From positions 25,314 through 89,313 of the forward strand of contig PZPC01000012.1 in NCBI GenBank assembly GCA_003045895.1: DNA of 64,000 bases. The letters are read 5' to 3'. Positions 25,597 to 34,064 of the stretch are shown piece by piece. Numbering within the stretch: the stretch's first letter is position 1; every line of letters starts with the position of its first letter. The position numbers were made by a program, and so were the translations under genes. Source of the stretch: Bacteroidota bacterium. Its GTDB lineage: Bacteria > Bacteroidota > Bacteroidia > Chitinophagales > Saprospiraceae. The notes beneath the pieces were generated by a model. The model was not told the DNA's origin and searched no databases. It saw nothing but the letters and a program-made list of their open reading frames with translations.

Positions 25597-27495
25597 ATGA
25601 CCACTCAAATTCAATCCTTTGCGGAATACCAGGAAACCTATCGCCGCAGTGTATCCGATCCTGAAGCCTTCTGGGCCGAACAAGCAGCCACTTTTCACTG
25701 GCACAAAAAATGGGACAAGGTGCTGGAGTGGAATTTTCGCGAACCCAACGTAAAATGGTTTCTCGGCGGGCAGCTCAACATTACCGAAAACTGCCTCGAC
25801 CGCCATTTGGCTACCCGGGGCGATCAGGTTGCGATCAAGTACGAATCCAATGATCCGAATACACCGGTCAAGGATTTTACCTACAAAGAGCTTCATGCGG
25901 CCGTTTGCCAGGCGGCCAATGCCCTGAAAGCGTTGGGGATCGGAAAAGGCGACCGGGTGTGTTTTTATATGCCCATGGTGCCCGAATTGGCTATTGCCGT
26001 CCTGGCTTGCGCCCGCATTGGTGCCGTACACTCGGTGGTTTTCGCAGGATTTTCAGCTCAGGCCCTGGCCGATCGGATCAACGACGCAAGTTGCAAGTTG
26101 GTTATATGTTCGGATTTCAATAATCGGGGGGCCAAACTCATCCCGGTTAAAGAAGTAGTTGACGAGGCCTTGTCCATGGGTTGTCCATCCGTCGAGCGGG
26201 TGTTGATACACCGCAATACGGGCGATGAAGTTGCGTGGTCGGACCACGACGTCTGGTGGCACGACCTCGTCAACCACCAGGCTACGACGTGCCCCGCCAC
26301 CGTCATGGACAGTGAGGACATGCTTTTTATCCTTTACACCTCGGGCTCGACGGGCAAGCCCAAGGGGGTGGTGCATACCAGTGGCGGCTATATGGTATAT
26401 GCCAGTTACAGCTTCCGCAATGTATTTCAATACCACGATGGCGACATCTATTGGTGTACCGCTGATATCGGGTGGGTCACCGGCCATACCTATATCATTT
26501 ATGGGCCCCTGCTGGCTGGTGCCACGACCGTCATGTTTGAAGGTGTACCTACTTATCCGGATGCGGGGCGTTTTTGGGCATCTGTGGAGAAACTCAAGGT
26601 CAACCAGTTCTATACCGCCCCCACAGCTATTCGCGCTTTGATGGCTTTTGGCGATGATTTTGTCAATAAGTACGACCTCAGTAGCCTTAAACTACTGGGG
26701 ACAGTGGGCGAACCCATCAACCAGGAAGCCTGGGATTGGTACTACAAGGTGGTGGGGAAAAACAAATGCCCCATTGTCGATACCTGGTGGCAAACAGAAA
26801 CAGGTGGCATTATGATTTCTGGTCTGGGTGGCCTGAGCCCCATGAAGCCAGCATACGCCGGCTATCCGCTGCCGGGTGTCCAGCTTTGTCTGGTGGATCC
26901 CGCCGGAGACGAAATAACTGCCAACGATGTAGAAGGGTTATTGTGTATTAAATACCCCTGGCCGGGTATGTTGCGCACCACCTATGGCGACCACGAAAGG
27001 TGCCGGCTGACTTATTTTGCGCCTTTTACCGATAAATACTTTACCGGCGACGGCGCCCGCCGGGACAAAGACGGAATGTACCGGATTATCGGACGGGTAG
27101 ACGATGTCCTCAATGTTTCGGGGCACCGCATGGGTACAGCAGAAGTGGAGAATGCGATCAACCAACACCAGCACGTAATAGAATCAGCCGTAGTGGGTTA
27201 TCCCCACGATATCAAAGGGCAAGGCATCTACGCCTACGTCATCACGACGGGGGATATTGGTGATGAGGATGATTTCCGCGAGGAAGTGAATCAGGTAGTG
27301 CGCCGGGAAATAGGGGCGATCGCCAAACCAGACAAAATCCAGATTGTCAGCGGCCTGCCCAAGACCCGGTCGGGAAAGATTATGCGGCGCATCCTCCGCA
27401 AGATAGCCGCTGGTGACACGAGCAACCTGGGGGATACCTCTACCCTACTCAACCCCGAAATTGTGGAAGAAATCAAAGCCCGTGCCTTGGTTTAA
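25597..27495 (+). CDS. acs: Acetyl-CoA synthetase (AMP-forming)
   Basis: This 632-residue ANL-superfamily enzyme shows the AMP-binding loop YTSGSTGKPKGVVHT, the Acs-specific WCTADIGWVTGHTY, DTWWQTETGG, and the C-terminal PKTRSGKIMRR with the regulatory and catalytic Lys. It activates acetate to acetyl-CoA using ATP through acetyl-AMP. An upstream in-frame GTG would add eight Lys-rich residues; the ATG before TTQIQSFAEYQ fits the family N-terminus. Its 3' end overlaps the convergent methyltransferase gene by 4 bases. Confidence 0.97.
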   Translation: MTTQIQSFAEYQETYRRSVSDPEAFWAEQAATFHWHKKWDKVLEWNFREPNVKWFLGGQLNITENCLDRHLATRGDQVAIKYESNDPNTPVKDFTYKELHAAVCQAANALKALGIGKGDRVCFYMPMVPELAIAVLACARIGAVHSVVFAGFSAQALADRINDASCKLVICSDFNNRGAKLIPVKEVVDEALSMGCPSVERVLIHRNTGDEVAWSDHDVWWHDLVNHQATTCPATVMDSEDMLFILYTSGSTGKPKGVVHTSGGYMVYASYSFRNVFQYHDGDIYWCTADIGWVTGHTYIIYGPLLAGATTVMFEGVPTYPDAGRFWASVEKLKVNQFYTAPTAIRALMAFGDDFVNKYDLSSLKLLGTVGEPINQEAWDWYYKVVGKNKCPIVDTWWQTETGGIMISGLGGLSPMKPAYAGYPLPGVQLCLVDPAGDEITANDVEGLLCIKYPWPGMLRTTYGDHERCRLTYFAPFTDKYFTGDGARRDKDGMYRIIGRVDDVLNVSGHRMGTAEVENAINQHQHVIESAVVGYPHDIKGQGIYAYVITTGDIGDEDDFREEVNQVVRREIGAIAKPDKIQIVSGLPKTRSGKIMRRILRKIAAGDTSNLGDTSTLLNPEIVEEIKARALV

Positions 27496-28286
27496 GGTTG
27501 CGCGACGTGGACGACATAGTAGCCACAACTGGTCACGAAATTCCGCAAAAACGGAATAGCCGCCAGCCAATCCCACTGGGGGCGAGGTGGCCAACCAAAT
27601 TTTACTTCGTAGTTGGGATTGACCAGCCAGAGCTGCTCCCGGTCGGTACGGAAATCGTTTTTGCGCAGCAACCGGCGCAGGCGTTCAATGGAAATGCCCG
27701 TTTTTTTGATGTAGAGCAGTTCCTGAATGGTACCGGGGCTTTCGCCAAAAGCTTGCAATAGCCCGCGGTAAAGCGCGCGGGGCAACAGGTGAAAATAGGG
27801 CAATTTGGACAGCAGCTTGCTGGTACATATTTGTTGGTGTCCGCCGAAAGGCATCTGCCAGGGTGGAAAACCCAAAAATAATCGCCCTCCTGGCCGGAGG
27901 TATTGTTTGATGTAGGCCAGGAAACGATCCTGGTCAACGATGTGCTCAATGACGTCGCGCAAAAAGATAAAATCAAACGTGCCGATGCCCGCCGGAGATA
28001 ACAAATAGATATCACTGGCCAGGAGTTGCAGCTGCGGTTGGTACGGGTGCGCCACAAAGAATTCTCGGGCACGCGCTATTTGAGGTGCGCTGAGGTCGAC
28101 GCCTACGCATTCACACCCCCTGTTGAGAAATGGCATCAGGTTGCCGCCTTCCCCGCAACCCACTTCCAGCACCCGATGTTGGGCGGTAATCTCCAGGTAG
28201 GGTGCCACAAAAGGAATGACGTACTTTTCGGTGGTATAGGCTTGTTCGTTGAAATACCGTTGCCGATCCAGATGGCGGTCTTGCAT
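27492..28286 (-). CDS. SAM-dependent methyltransferase, class I
   Basis: This 264-residue protein has the Rossmann methyltransferase motif I VLEVGCGEGGNLMPFL (about residues 39-54), motif II CVGVDLSAPQIARAR, and FLRDVIEHIVDQDRFL followed by LRPGGRLFLGFPPW. This is the Methyltransf_11/UbiE-like pattern. The C-terminal portion (about 150-264) is hydrophobic and Arg/Trp-rich and may bind a lipid or glycan substrate. The substrate is unknown. It is convergent with acs and divergent from the kinase-like gene. Confidence 0.85.
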   Translation of the reverse strand: MQDRHLDRQRYFNEQAYTTEKYVIPFVAPYLEITAQHRVLEVGCGEGGNLMPFLNRGCECVGVDLSAPQIARAREFFVAHPYQPQLQLLASDIYLLSPAGIGTFDFIFLRDVIEHIVDQDRFLAYIKQYLRPGGRLFLGFPPWQMPFGGHQQICTSKLLSKLPYFHLLPRALYRGLLQAFGESPGTIQELLYIKKTGISIERLRRLLRKNDFRTDREQLWLVNPNYEVKFGWPPRPQWDWLAAIPFLRNFVTSCGYYVVHVAQP

Positions 28287-28350
28287 ATGCGAAAATTAGT
28301 CCAATACAGATAATAAAACAAAGAAAAGCATTATCCCGGCAATGCGTGGT

Positions 28351-28358
28351 ATCTTTGG
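28351..28358 (+). promoter_or_regulatory. Probable -7 promoter element for the kinase-like gene
   Basis: TATCTTTG is a perfect TAnnTTTG match 23 bases before the chosen ATG at 28382. It lies just inside the longer open frame starting at 28346, which argues against that earlier start. No clear -33 element is seen. Confidence 0.5.
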
Positions 28359-28381
28359 CTATCGATCAATTTCCAAGACTT

Positions 28382-29452
28382 ATGCAAGGCAACGTGCCAT
28401 CCCGGAAAAAAATCATCATCCCCATCAATACCATCCTGGCAGCTTACCTCAAACGCTACGGTAGGGCTACCAGTTTGCCACTGCAATACCAGGACCTAAC
28501 TGAATACGAATCCAGCGTGCCCCTTTTCGACCACGAAGGTAAACAAACCTACTGGGAAGAAGTATTCTTTGCCGAACACGCCCGCAGCTATTTGTACAAA
28601 GCCCTTACCCGTATCTATTCCCTCCTCAAGACGGATGGCGATACCGATGTATTAGAGCACCTGACCATTTCCAGGATCGATTATTGCACCTTTGGGAACA
28701 CCAAGCCTTTCCGCATCCGAATCATCAACCGGTTGAACGACAACTACGACCATTTTTACATCAAACAAGCCGATGCCTCGCGTATTTATGGCCTGGAACT
28801 GGAAGAGTTGTTGTCGCCCAACAGCTTCATGTACCTCTTCGACGACCAGACCATGGTGGAAGAACACATTGCGGGCATTCCCGGTGACGATTTTATCCAC
28901 AAAAACCTCGACGACAACACCTTCAACCAGATTCGCATTGCCAAGGAGTTTGTCAAATTCAACGAGCGCTGCTTTGTTCGCCTGCTGGGCGATATGCGTT
29001 CCTATAATTACGTGGTAGATATTACGCCCGACATTGAGGGCTCCCAATACCGGATGCGGGCCATTGACTTTGACCAGCAATCGTACGAAGGTCGGAGCAG
29101 CTTTTACCAACCGAAATACTTCAAGGAGAACAATCCCATTATTTTTCTGGGGCAGCAGCACATGAATGTGGCGACCATGAAGCAGTATCAAATGGAAGAG
29201 CGCAGCCTGATCGCTACCCGCATACGCGCTTCTGCCAGCCGGGTAAAAATGCTGTTTCAGGTCATGGTCAAGGATGAAATATCAACCCCTGATAAAGTAG
29301 AAAAGCTGAAACACGATCTGAGTCGTCACCATAAGACCCAGGTCTTCAAGCATTGCGACACCATGGGCAGTGTGGTCTACGAAAACCTGAAGTTGGTTTT
29401 GGACAAAGACTTCCGTCAGAGTACGTTGTCTTTTGACCGGTTAAAAGGATAA
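28382..29452 (+). CDS. Unknown protein with protein-kinase-like catalytic motifs
   Basis: This 356-residue soluble protein has no recognised name. Its middle reads like a divergent protein-kinase/aminoglycoside-kinase fold. FYIKQAD could supply the ATP-binding Lys128, and VEEHIAGIPGDDFI a hinge-like segment. GDMRSYNYVVD has the Asp204-x4-Asn209 spacing of a catalytic loop, and AIDFDQ (Asp229-Phe-Asp231) stands where DFG or DFD binds metal. The C-terminal 100 residues are basic and helical. This assignment is inferred from motif order only. The start at MQGNVPSRKK follows the promoter. moeB follows after 10 bases, so the two are likely co-transcribed. Confidence 0.65.
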   Translation: MQGNVPSRKKIIIPINTILAAYLKRYGRATSLPLQYQDLTEYESSVPLFDHEGKQTYWEEVFFAEHARSYLYKALTRIYSLLKTDGDTDVLEHLTISRIDYCTFGNTKPFRIRIINRLNDNYDHFYIKQADASRIYGLELEELLSPNSFMYLFDDQTMVEEHIAGIPGDDFIHKNLDDNTFNQIRIAKEFVKFNERCFVRLLGDMRSYNYVVDITPDIEGSQYRMRAIDFDQQSYEGRSSFYQPKYFKENNPIIFLGQQHMNVATMKQYQMEERSLIATRIRASASRVKMLFQVMVKDEISTPDKVEKLKHDLSRHHKTQVFKHCDTMGSVVYENLKLVLDKDFRQSTLSFDRLKG

Positions 29453-29462
29453 TAGTTAAACG

Positions 29463-30569
29463 ATGGGTAATCCACAGCTATCTGATGCCGAAACGCTGCG
29501 CTACGCGCGACATGTCATCCTGCCGCAATTTGGCGAAGCCGGCCAGCTGAAGTTGAAGGCAGCCAGCGTACTGGTTATTGGTGCCGGTGGCCTGGGTAGC
29601 CCCCTATTGTTGTACCTGGCGGCGGCCGGCGTGGGTACCATTGGTATTGTTGATCCCGACCGGGTGACCATCAGCAACCTGCAGCGGCAAGTTCTCTACG
29701 GCGAAAAAGACCTGGGTAAACTCAAGGTCGAAGCAGCCAAAGCGCGGCTCAATGACCTGAATCCACATGTACAAATCCACACTTATCCCACCTATTTTAC
29801 GACATCCAACGCCTTGGAGCTTATTGCCAGCTACGACGCAATAGCTGACGGCACCGACAACTTCCCTACCCGCTACCTCGTCAACGATGCCTGTGTATTG
29901 GGAGGAAAGCCCTACGTCTACGGATCGATATTTCGTTTTGAAGGCCAGGTTAGTGTTTTCAATGCGTTGGGAACCGATGGCCAACGCGGGCCCAACTACC
30001 GCGATCTTTACCCCATCCCCCCCCTACCCGATCAGGTCCCCAACTGCGCCACCGGAGGCGTATTGGGCGTCTTGCCCGGAATAATTGGGGCCCTACAAGC
30101 CAATGAGGTACTAAAAATCCTCACCGGGGTTGGCGAATTGCTCGCGGGGCGGCTTTTACTTTTTGATGCGGCATATTTAAGCCAACGCACCATTCAGTTC
30201 CCGGCGCAAGCTGCCACTTCCATCACCGAACTCATCGACTACGAAGCCTTTTGCGGTATGCCCGTTCAGGAAGAACTCCCGACCATGGATCTCGCCACTT
30301 TCCGAGCCCTGCAACAACAGCAAATAGCCTACACCCTGCTCGACGTTCGCGAGCCGCAGGAATACGCAATTAACAACTGGGGTGGAATACTGATACCGTT
30401 GGGACAATTGGCCGAACGGTGGCGGGAATTACCTGCTCATCAACCGATTATTGTGCATTGTCAAAGTGGTATCAGAAGTGCGCAGGCTGTTTCATTGCTC
30501 CTGAAACAAGGACTATCGGAGGTGTATAATCTCGCTGGTGGAATTGCTGATTTCCCTCAAGCGGACTAA
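29463..30569 (+). CDS. moeB: MoeB/ThiF-type adenylyltransferase with C-terminal rhodanese domain
   Basis: This 368-residue protein has an E1-like nucleotide-binding fold: VIGAGGLGSPLLLYLAAAGVG, then DPDRVTISNLQRQVLY, ADGTDNFPTRYLVNDAC and the CATGGVLGVLPG segment. A rhodanese domain occupies residues about 270-368, with the persulfide loop HCQSGIRSAQA. Such fusions adenylate and sulfurate ubiquitin-like sulfur carriers (MoaD or ThiS) for molybdopterin or thiamine synthesis. The CxxC zinc ligands of E. coli MoeB are not seen at the usual place (GPNYRDLYPI). The molybdenum hydroxylase at the right end of the window is a possible downstream user of the cofactor. Confidence 0.9.
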   Translation: MGNPQLSDAETLRYARHVILPQFGEAGQLKLKAASVLVIGAGGLGSPLLLYLAAAGVGTIGIVDPDRVTISNLQRQVLYGEKDLGKLKVEAAKARLNDLNPHVQIHTYPTYFTTSNALELIASYDAIADGTDNFPTRYLVNDACVLGGKPYVYGSIFRFEGQVSVFNALGTDGQRGPNYRDLYPIPPLPDQVPNCATGGVLGVLPGIIGALQANEVLKILTGVGELLAGRLLLFDAAYLSQRTIQFPAQAATSITELIDYEAFCGMPVQEELPTMDLATFRALQQQQIAYTLLDVREPQEYAINNWGGILIPLGQLAERWRELPAHQPIIVHCQSGIRSAQAVSLLLKQGLSEVYNLAGGIADFPQAD

Positions 30570-30784
30570 CACGCACAATACCACCATTGGTGGAGTTCCG
30601 CTTCCAGTTCGTTGAGGTAAGTCTCAATGTCGGTTTTGCCTTCTACCTGGGTAGAACCATCCGTTAGAATAGCTTTCTTTAGTTTTCGGTTGATGCTGAC
30701 CTGATGGGCCAGTGCCAACTCCGTCAGTTTGTCTACGATGGACAAATTGGCCTCATCGCGACGGGGAATTTCTAATTTTATCAT
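30566..30784 (-). CDS. Small conserved protein ending in WWYCAC
   Basis: This 72-residue soluble protein (MIKLEIPRRDEANLSIVD...) contains a thioredoxin/glutaredoxin-like stretch (KKAILTDGSTQVEGKTDIETYLNEL) and ends in the unusual Cys-containing tail WWYCAC. The C-x-C ending could bind metal or be redox-active, which is inference. An earlier in-frame ATG would add 12 residues; the start at MIKLEIPRRDE looks more natural. It is convergent with moeB, overlapping its last 4 bases. Confidence 0.55.
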   Translation of the reverse strand: MIKLEIPRRDEANLSIVDKLTELALAHQVSINRKLKKAILTDGSTQVEGKTDIETYLNELEAELHQWWYCAC

Positions 30785-30913
30785 TTTGCTTTTTGGGTTT
30801 ACATCAAAATAAATCAACACTTGATCAAACAGTAGCGCTGATAAAAATTTAACGTCCGGAAAAAGGAGAAGTTGCTTGAATAGCGGTAATACCCAAAATA
30901 AATTCAGAAAAAA

Positions 30914-32086
30914 TCAGGGCCGACTTACGGCCGCTAAACGCGTGGCTAAATGCAGCAGTCCAGTCACTTGTTCCTGGGGGCGCTTGTTCCACAATCCGTT
31001 GGGTGGATAAAAGAGATCTTCCAGCAACAAGGAATTGTTCAGCTGGAAATAGGTGACCCAGTCTTTGCGTTTGGCTGCCGTATACTGGGCAAAGACCGAC
31101 TCGTGCAAACCGCAGGTGAGGGGTTGTACACTGAAGTCACAAAATTCGGGTAGTTCTTCTCCGCGCGGCATTTGGTCGATCCAACCAAACACATTGACGA
31201 AGGTTTCTTTGTAGTAGTAGCGAAATTCCCGCCAGAAATCGGTAGAAATAGGCAGTTCTGCTGCGGCGGTATAACTATTGAGGACCGCAAGGGACCCTCC
31301 TACGGCGGGTAACCGGCACCGATTGGTAGCAGAAAAACCGGCACAAGGCAATTTGGTGTCTTCAAACTGCAATTCCCGCCGAATGTACTGGCTCCAGTCT
31401 TCTCCCGCTTTGGTTAAGAAAATAGTACCGTGGGCATCGTCGTAGAGCTTCAACGCATAAAGGGCGGCGGCATTATCGGCTGGTCGGAGGGCGGAGTCGC
31501 CGGGGCGGGACGCCAGGTGCTTGTACTGCGACCGGGAAATTCCATTCACAAGGAAAGTAGCTACCCGGGTCCACTGCTCGTCGTACTGCTTGTCTTGGGT
31601 GAATTGTTGGTAGTGGCCGATGATAATTGCGGTATGCGCCAAAAAAAAGAGTTGCTGCTCCCAGTTTCGCCGGTTTTTCCAGAGCGAAAAATGGGTTTCG
31701 TCCGTTACGTAATCCGCCATCCAGGTCAATCGGGCGGTAATGCGCTCGTCCTGGTTTTGCCCCTGCAGCAGGGGTGCGACCTCAGTAAGCGCCATACTGG
31801 CCTGACTCATCATCATGACCGCTTCCTCCTGAATATCGTCCTGGCGGAAGATAAACTGTTGCAATTCTTCGTTTTCCAATCCGAACATCAATTGCTTGTA
31901 GAGGCCTTTGCGCTCCCAGCCAGAAACTTCGATGATCCACAACCCCAGCAGGAAAAGCCCGATGACGCTTCCGGTAACAGCCAGCACCATGGCAACCCGT
32001 TTCATGCGGTTGCGCAACAAATAAGCGACCAGCCAGAACAACCCGGCACCGAAAAAAAGAATGACCAGGAAAGATAAAAATATCAT
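30914..32086 (-). CDS. Membrane-anchored protein of unknown function
   Basis: This 390-residue protein has two N-terminal hydrophobic helices (about 1-18 and 28-50). A long, mainly helical soluble domain with many Trp and aromatic residues follows, including NRRNWEQQLFFLAHTAI and ADNAAALYALKLYDDAHG. The alternating helix pattern recalls alpha/alpha-barrel proteins, but no catalytic motif is recognised. The start was set at MIFLSFLVILFF; the frame extends 19 codons further without support. It is divergent from the ferredoxin gene. Confidence 0.7.
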   Translation of the reverse strand: MIFLSFLVILFFGAGLFWLVAYLLRNRMKRVAMVLAVTGSVIGLFLLGLWIIEVSGWERKGLYKQLMFGLENEELQQFIFRQDDIQEEAVMMMSQASMALTEVAPLLQGQNQDERITARLTWMADYVTDETHFSLWKNRRNWEQQLFFLAHTAIIIGHYQQFTQDKQYDEQWTRVATFLVNGISRSQYKHLASRPGDSALRPADNAAALYALKLYDDAHGTIFLTKAGEDWSQYIRRELQFEDTKLPCAGFSATNRCRLPAVGGSLAVLNSYTAAAELPISTDFWREFRYYYKETFVNVFGWIDQMPRGEELPEFCDFSVQPLTCGLHESVFAQYTAAKRKDWVTYFQLNNSLLLEDLFYPPNGLWNKRPQEQVTGLLHLATRLAAVSRP

Positions 32087-32120
32087 AAGGCTAAAAATAC
32101 TTCTTGGATTCGGCAAGATA

Positions 32121-32128
32121 TAACTTTG
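32121..32128 (+). promoter_or_regulatory. Probable -7 promoter element for the ferredoxin gene
   Basis: TAACTTTG is a perfect TAnnTTTG box about 90 bases before the ferredoxin ATG. The nearest upstream TTG (32104-32106) is closer than the usual spacing. Confidence 0.45.
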
Positions 32129-32163
32129 GCAAGTGCTGACCAAACATTAAATTTGCGCGCTGA

Positions 32164-32565
<402 letters not shown>

Positions 32566-32572
32566 GCAGCTC

Positions 32573-32830
32573 TTAAAATCGCCGCTTTAACAACCGATCA
32601 GGCTTCATCTTTTGGACTTTGCGGGTGTGCTCATCTAATTTTTCTTTGCATTCGTCACAGCGCAGCAGGTGTTCGCGTGCATTTTTCAGTGCCGTTTCGT
32701 TCAGGCGGTTGGCTAAAAAATCGTCGACATCCTCCTCGCTCAGGTGATTCAAACTGGGCCGGATGCGCCTCCACATGTAGTAGATGAGGCAAAGCGCAAA
32801 AAGCACCACTACCAGTACGCTCGTATTCAT
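32573..32830 (-). CDS. Small membrane protein with anti-sigma-type zinc-binding motif
   Basis: This 85-residue protein has an N-terminal transmembrane helix (about 4-20). A cytoplasmic helix (SEEDVDDFLANRL) and HLLRCDECKEKL follow, the H-x3-C-x2-C pattern of zinc-finger anti-sigma domains. The basic C-terminus ends RRF. Such domains usually hold ECF sigma factors or act as redox sensors, but no sigma gene adjoins it. It lies 14 bases after the class V aminotransferase on the same strand, so it is probably co-transcribed with that gene. Confidence 0.7.
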   Translation of the reverse strand: MNTSVLVVVLFALCLIYYMWRRIRPSLNHLSEEDVDDFLANRLNETALKNAREHLLRCDECKEKLDEHTRKVQKMKPDRLLKRRF

Positions 32831-32844
32831 AACTATTCAGTTTT

Positions 32845-34014
32845 TTAGTGAACGCTTTGGGTGTGCTTCACTTGGCGCAACACCCCCATCAGCTGCTCCC
32901 AATCGCGGGCATCGTTGTACACATTCGGTGCAATTCTTATAGATTGCCCCCTGACACTAACGATCACGTTGGCGGCCGCCAAGGCGGCCTGTACGGGTTC
33001 CATCTCTACTCCGGCGGGCAAGCCGAGACCAACCAGGTGGTGGGCGCGTTGTGCCTCCGGTAAAACACGAAAACCCAATTCCAGCAATTCCTGAATATAA
33101 GGTGCATTCAACTGGCGGAGGTAGTCCTGGATCCGCTGGGGTTCCCAGGCATTGAGCTGCTGCAGCGCTGTCTCGAGCATGGGCATCAATACAAAATTAC
33201 TGTGTTCGCCCACACAATAGCGGCCCGCAAGCGGCTGGTAGTCAGACTGGTAATTGACCAGTCCCTGGAAATTTTCACTGTTTTTTCGGTTGATCCAATT
33301 CTCCTCAATAGGTACGCCATTGTCCAGGACGGGGCCGTAGTAGGCCAGAGCCGTAGCATAAGGCCCCATCAGCCATTTGTAAGCTGCGCAGACCAGGGCA
33401 TCGGGCCTGATTTTTGCTACATCAAAGGGCAAAGCACCTACGGACTGGGTACCATCCACCACCAGCCAGGCACCAAATTGGTCGGTCTTTTCGCGAAAAG
33501 CCAACAGGTCGAACAAAACCCCTTCGGCCCAGTGGACGTGCGAAATAGCCACCAGGGCGGTCTGGGGGCCAATAGCTGCCAGGATGGCTTCGTTCCAACG
33601 CCGGCCTTTGTCTGGCCCGGCAGGTACTTCGACCATCCTCAGATTTGCACCTTTTTCCTGCGCTAACCGGGCCCAACTGTAGTAGTTGCTTGGAAACTGG
33701 TCTTTGGCGACGATGATATCTTGCCCAGACCGCAGGGGCAGGTTTTTTGCTACCGTAGCTATCCCGTAGGATGCGGCCGGGATGAGCGCAATACGGCCGG
33801 GCTCCGGGGTGTTAATCAACCGGGCAAATTCGGCCTTAACACCTTTGACCTGGCTGAAAAAATGTTCGGGCGCCAGCCTGTTGGGCTTGTTCTTGCGCTC
33901 CAAGGCGTGGATGCCAGCGGCCGCCACGCTTTTGAGTTGTGGCGACAAATAGGCACAATTGAGAAAGGTGACACTTTCGTCCAATTGAAAAAGAGATCTC
34001 TGGCAGTTGAGCAT
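32845..34014 (-). CDS. PLP-dependent class V aminotransferase
   Basis: This 389-residue fold-type I enzyme has FLNCAYLSPQL near the N-terminus. It also has ISHVHWAEGVLFDL, VVDGTQSVGALPFDV and the PLP-lysine segment VCAAYKWLMGPYATAL. This is the cysteine desulfurase/isopenicillin N epimerase-like group. No conserved catalytic Cys of IscS type is evident, so a desulfurase role is not supported and the substrate is unknown. A TATCTTTG box lies 17 bases before the ATG. Confidence 0.88.
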   Translation of the reverse strand: MLNCQRSLFQLDESVTFLNCAYLSPQLKSVAAAGIHALERKNKPNRLAPEHFFSQVKGVKAEFARLINTPEPGRIALIPAASYGIATVAKNLPLRSGQDIIVAKDQFPSNYYSWARLAQEKGANLRMVEVPAGPDKGRRWNEAILAAIGPQTALVAISHVHWAEGVLFDLLAFREKTDQFGAWLVVDGTQSVGALPFDVAKIRPDALVCAAYKWLMGPYATALAYYGPVLDNGVPIEENWINRKNSENFQGLVNYQSDYQPLAGRYCVGEHSNFVLMPMLETALQQLNAWEPQRIQDYLRQLNAPYIQELLELGFRVLPEAQRAHHLVGLGLPAGVEMEPVQAALAAANVIVSVRGQSIRIAPNVYNDARDWEQLMGVLRQVKHTQSVH

Positions 34015-34030
34015 ACGGCTGGCTTTGCTA

Positions 34031-34038
34031 CAAAGATA
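34031..34038 (-). promoter_or_regulatory. Probable -7 promoter element for the class V aminotransferase
   Basis: The minus strand reads TATCTTTG, a perfect TAnnTTTG match, leaving a leader of only about 10 bases before the ATG at 34014. Confidence 0.5.
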
Positions 34039-34064
34039 ACCATTACCCCATTATTCCGTAAGGA

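Noticed and set aside
30785..30820. 12-residue N-terminal extension of the WWYCAC protein
   Set aside because: Possible but unsupported; the second ATG gives a natural beta-strand start (MIKLEIPRRDE).
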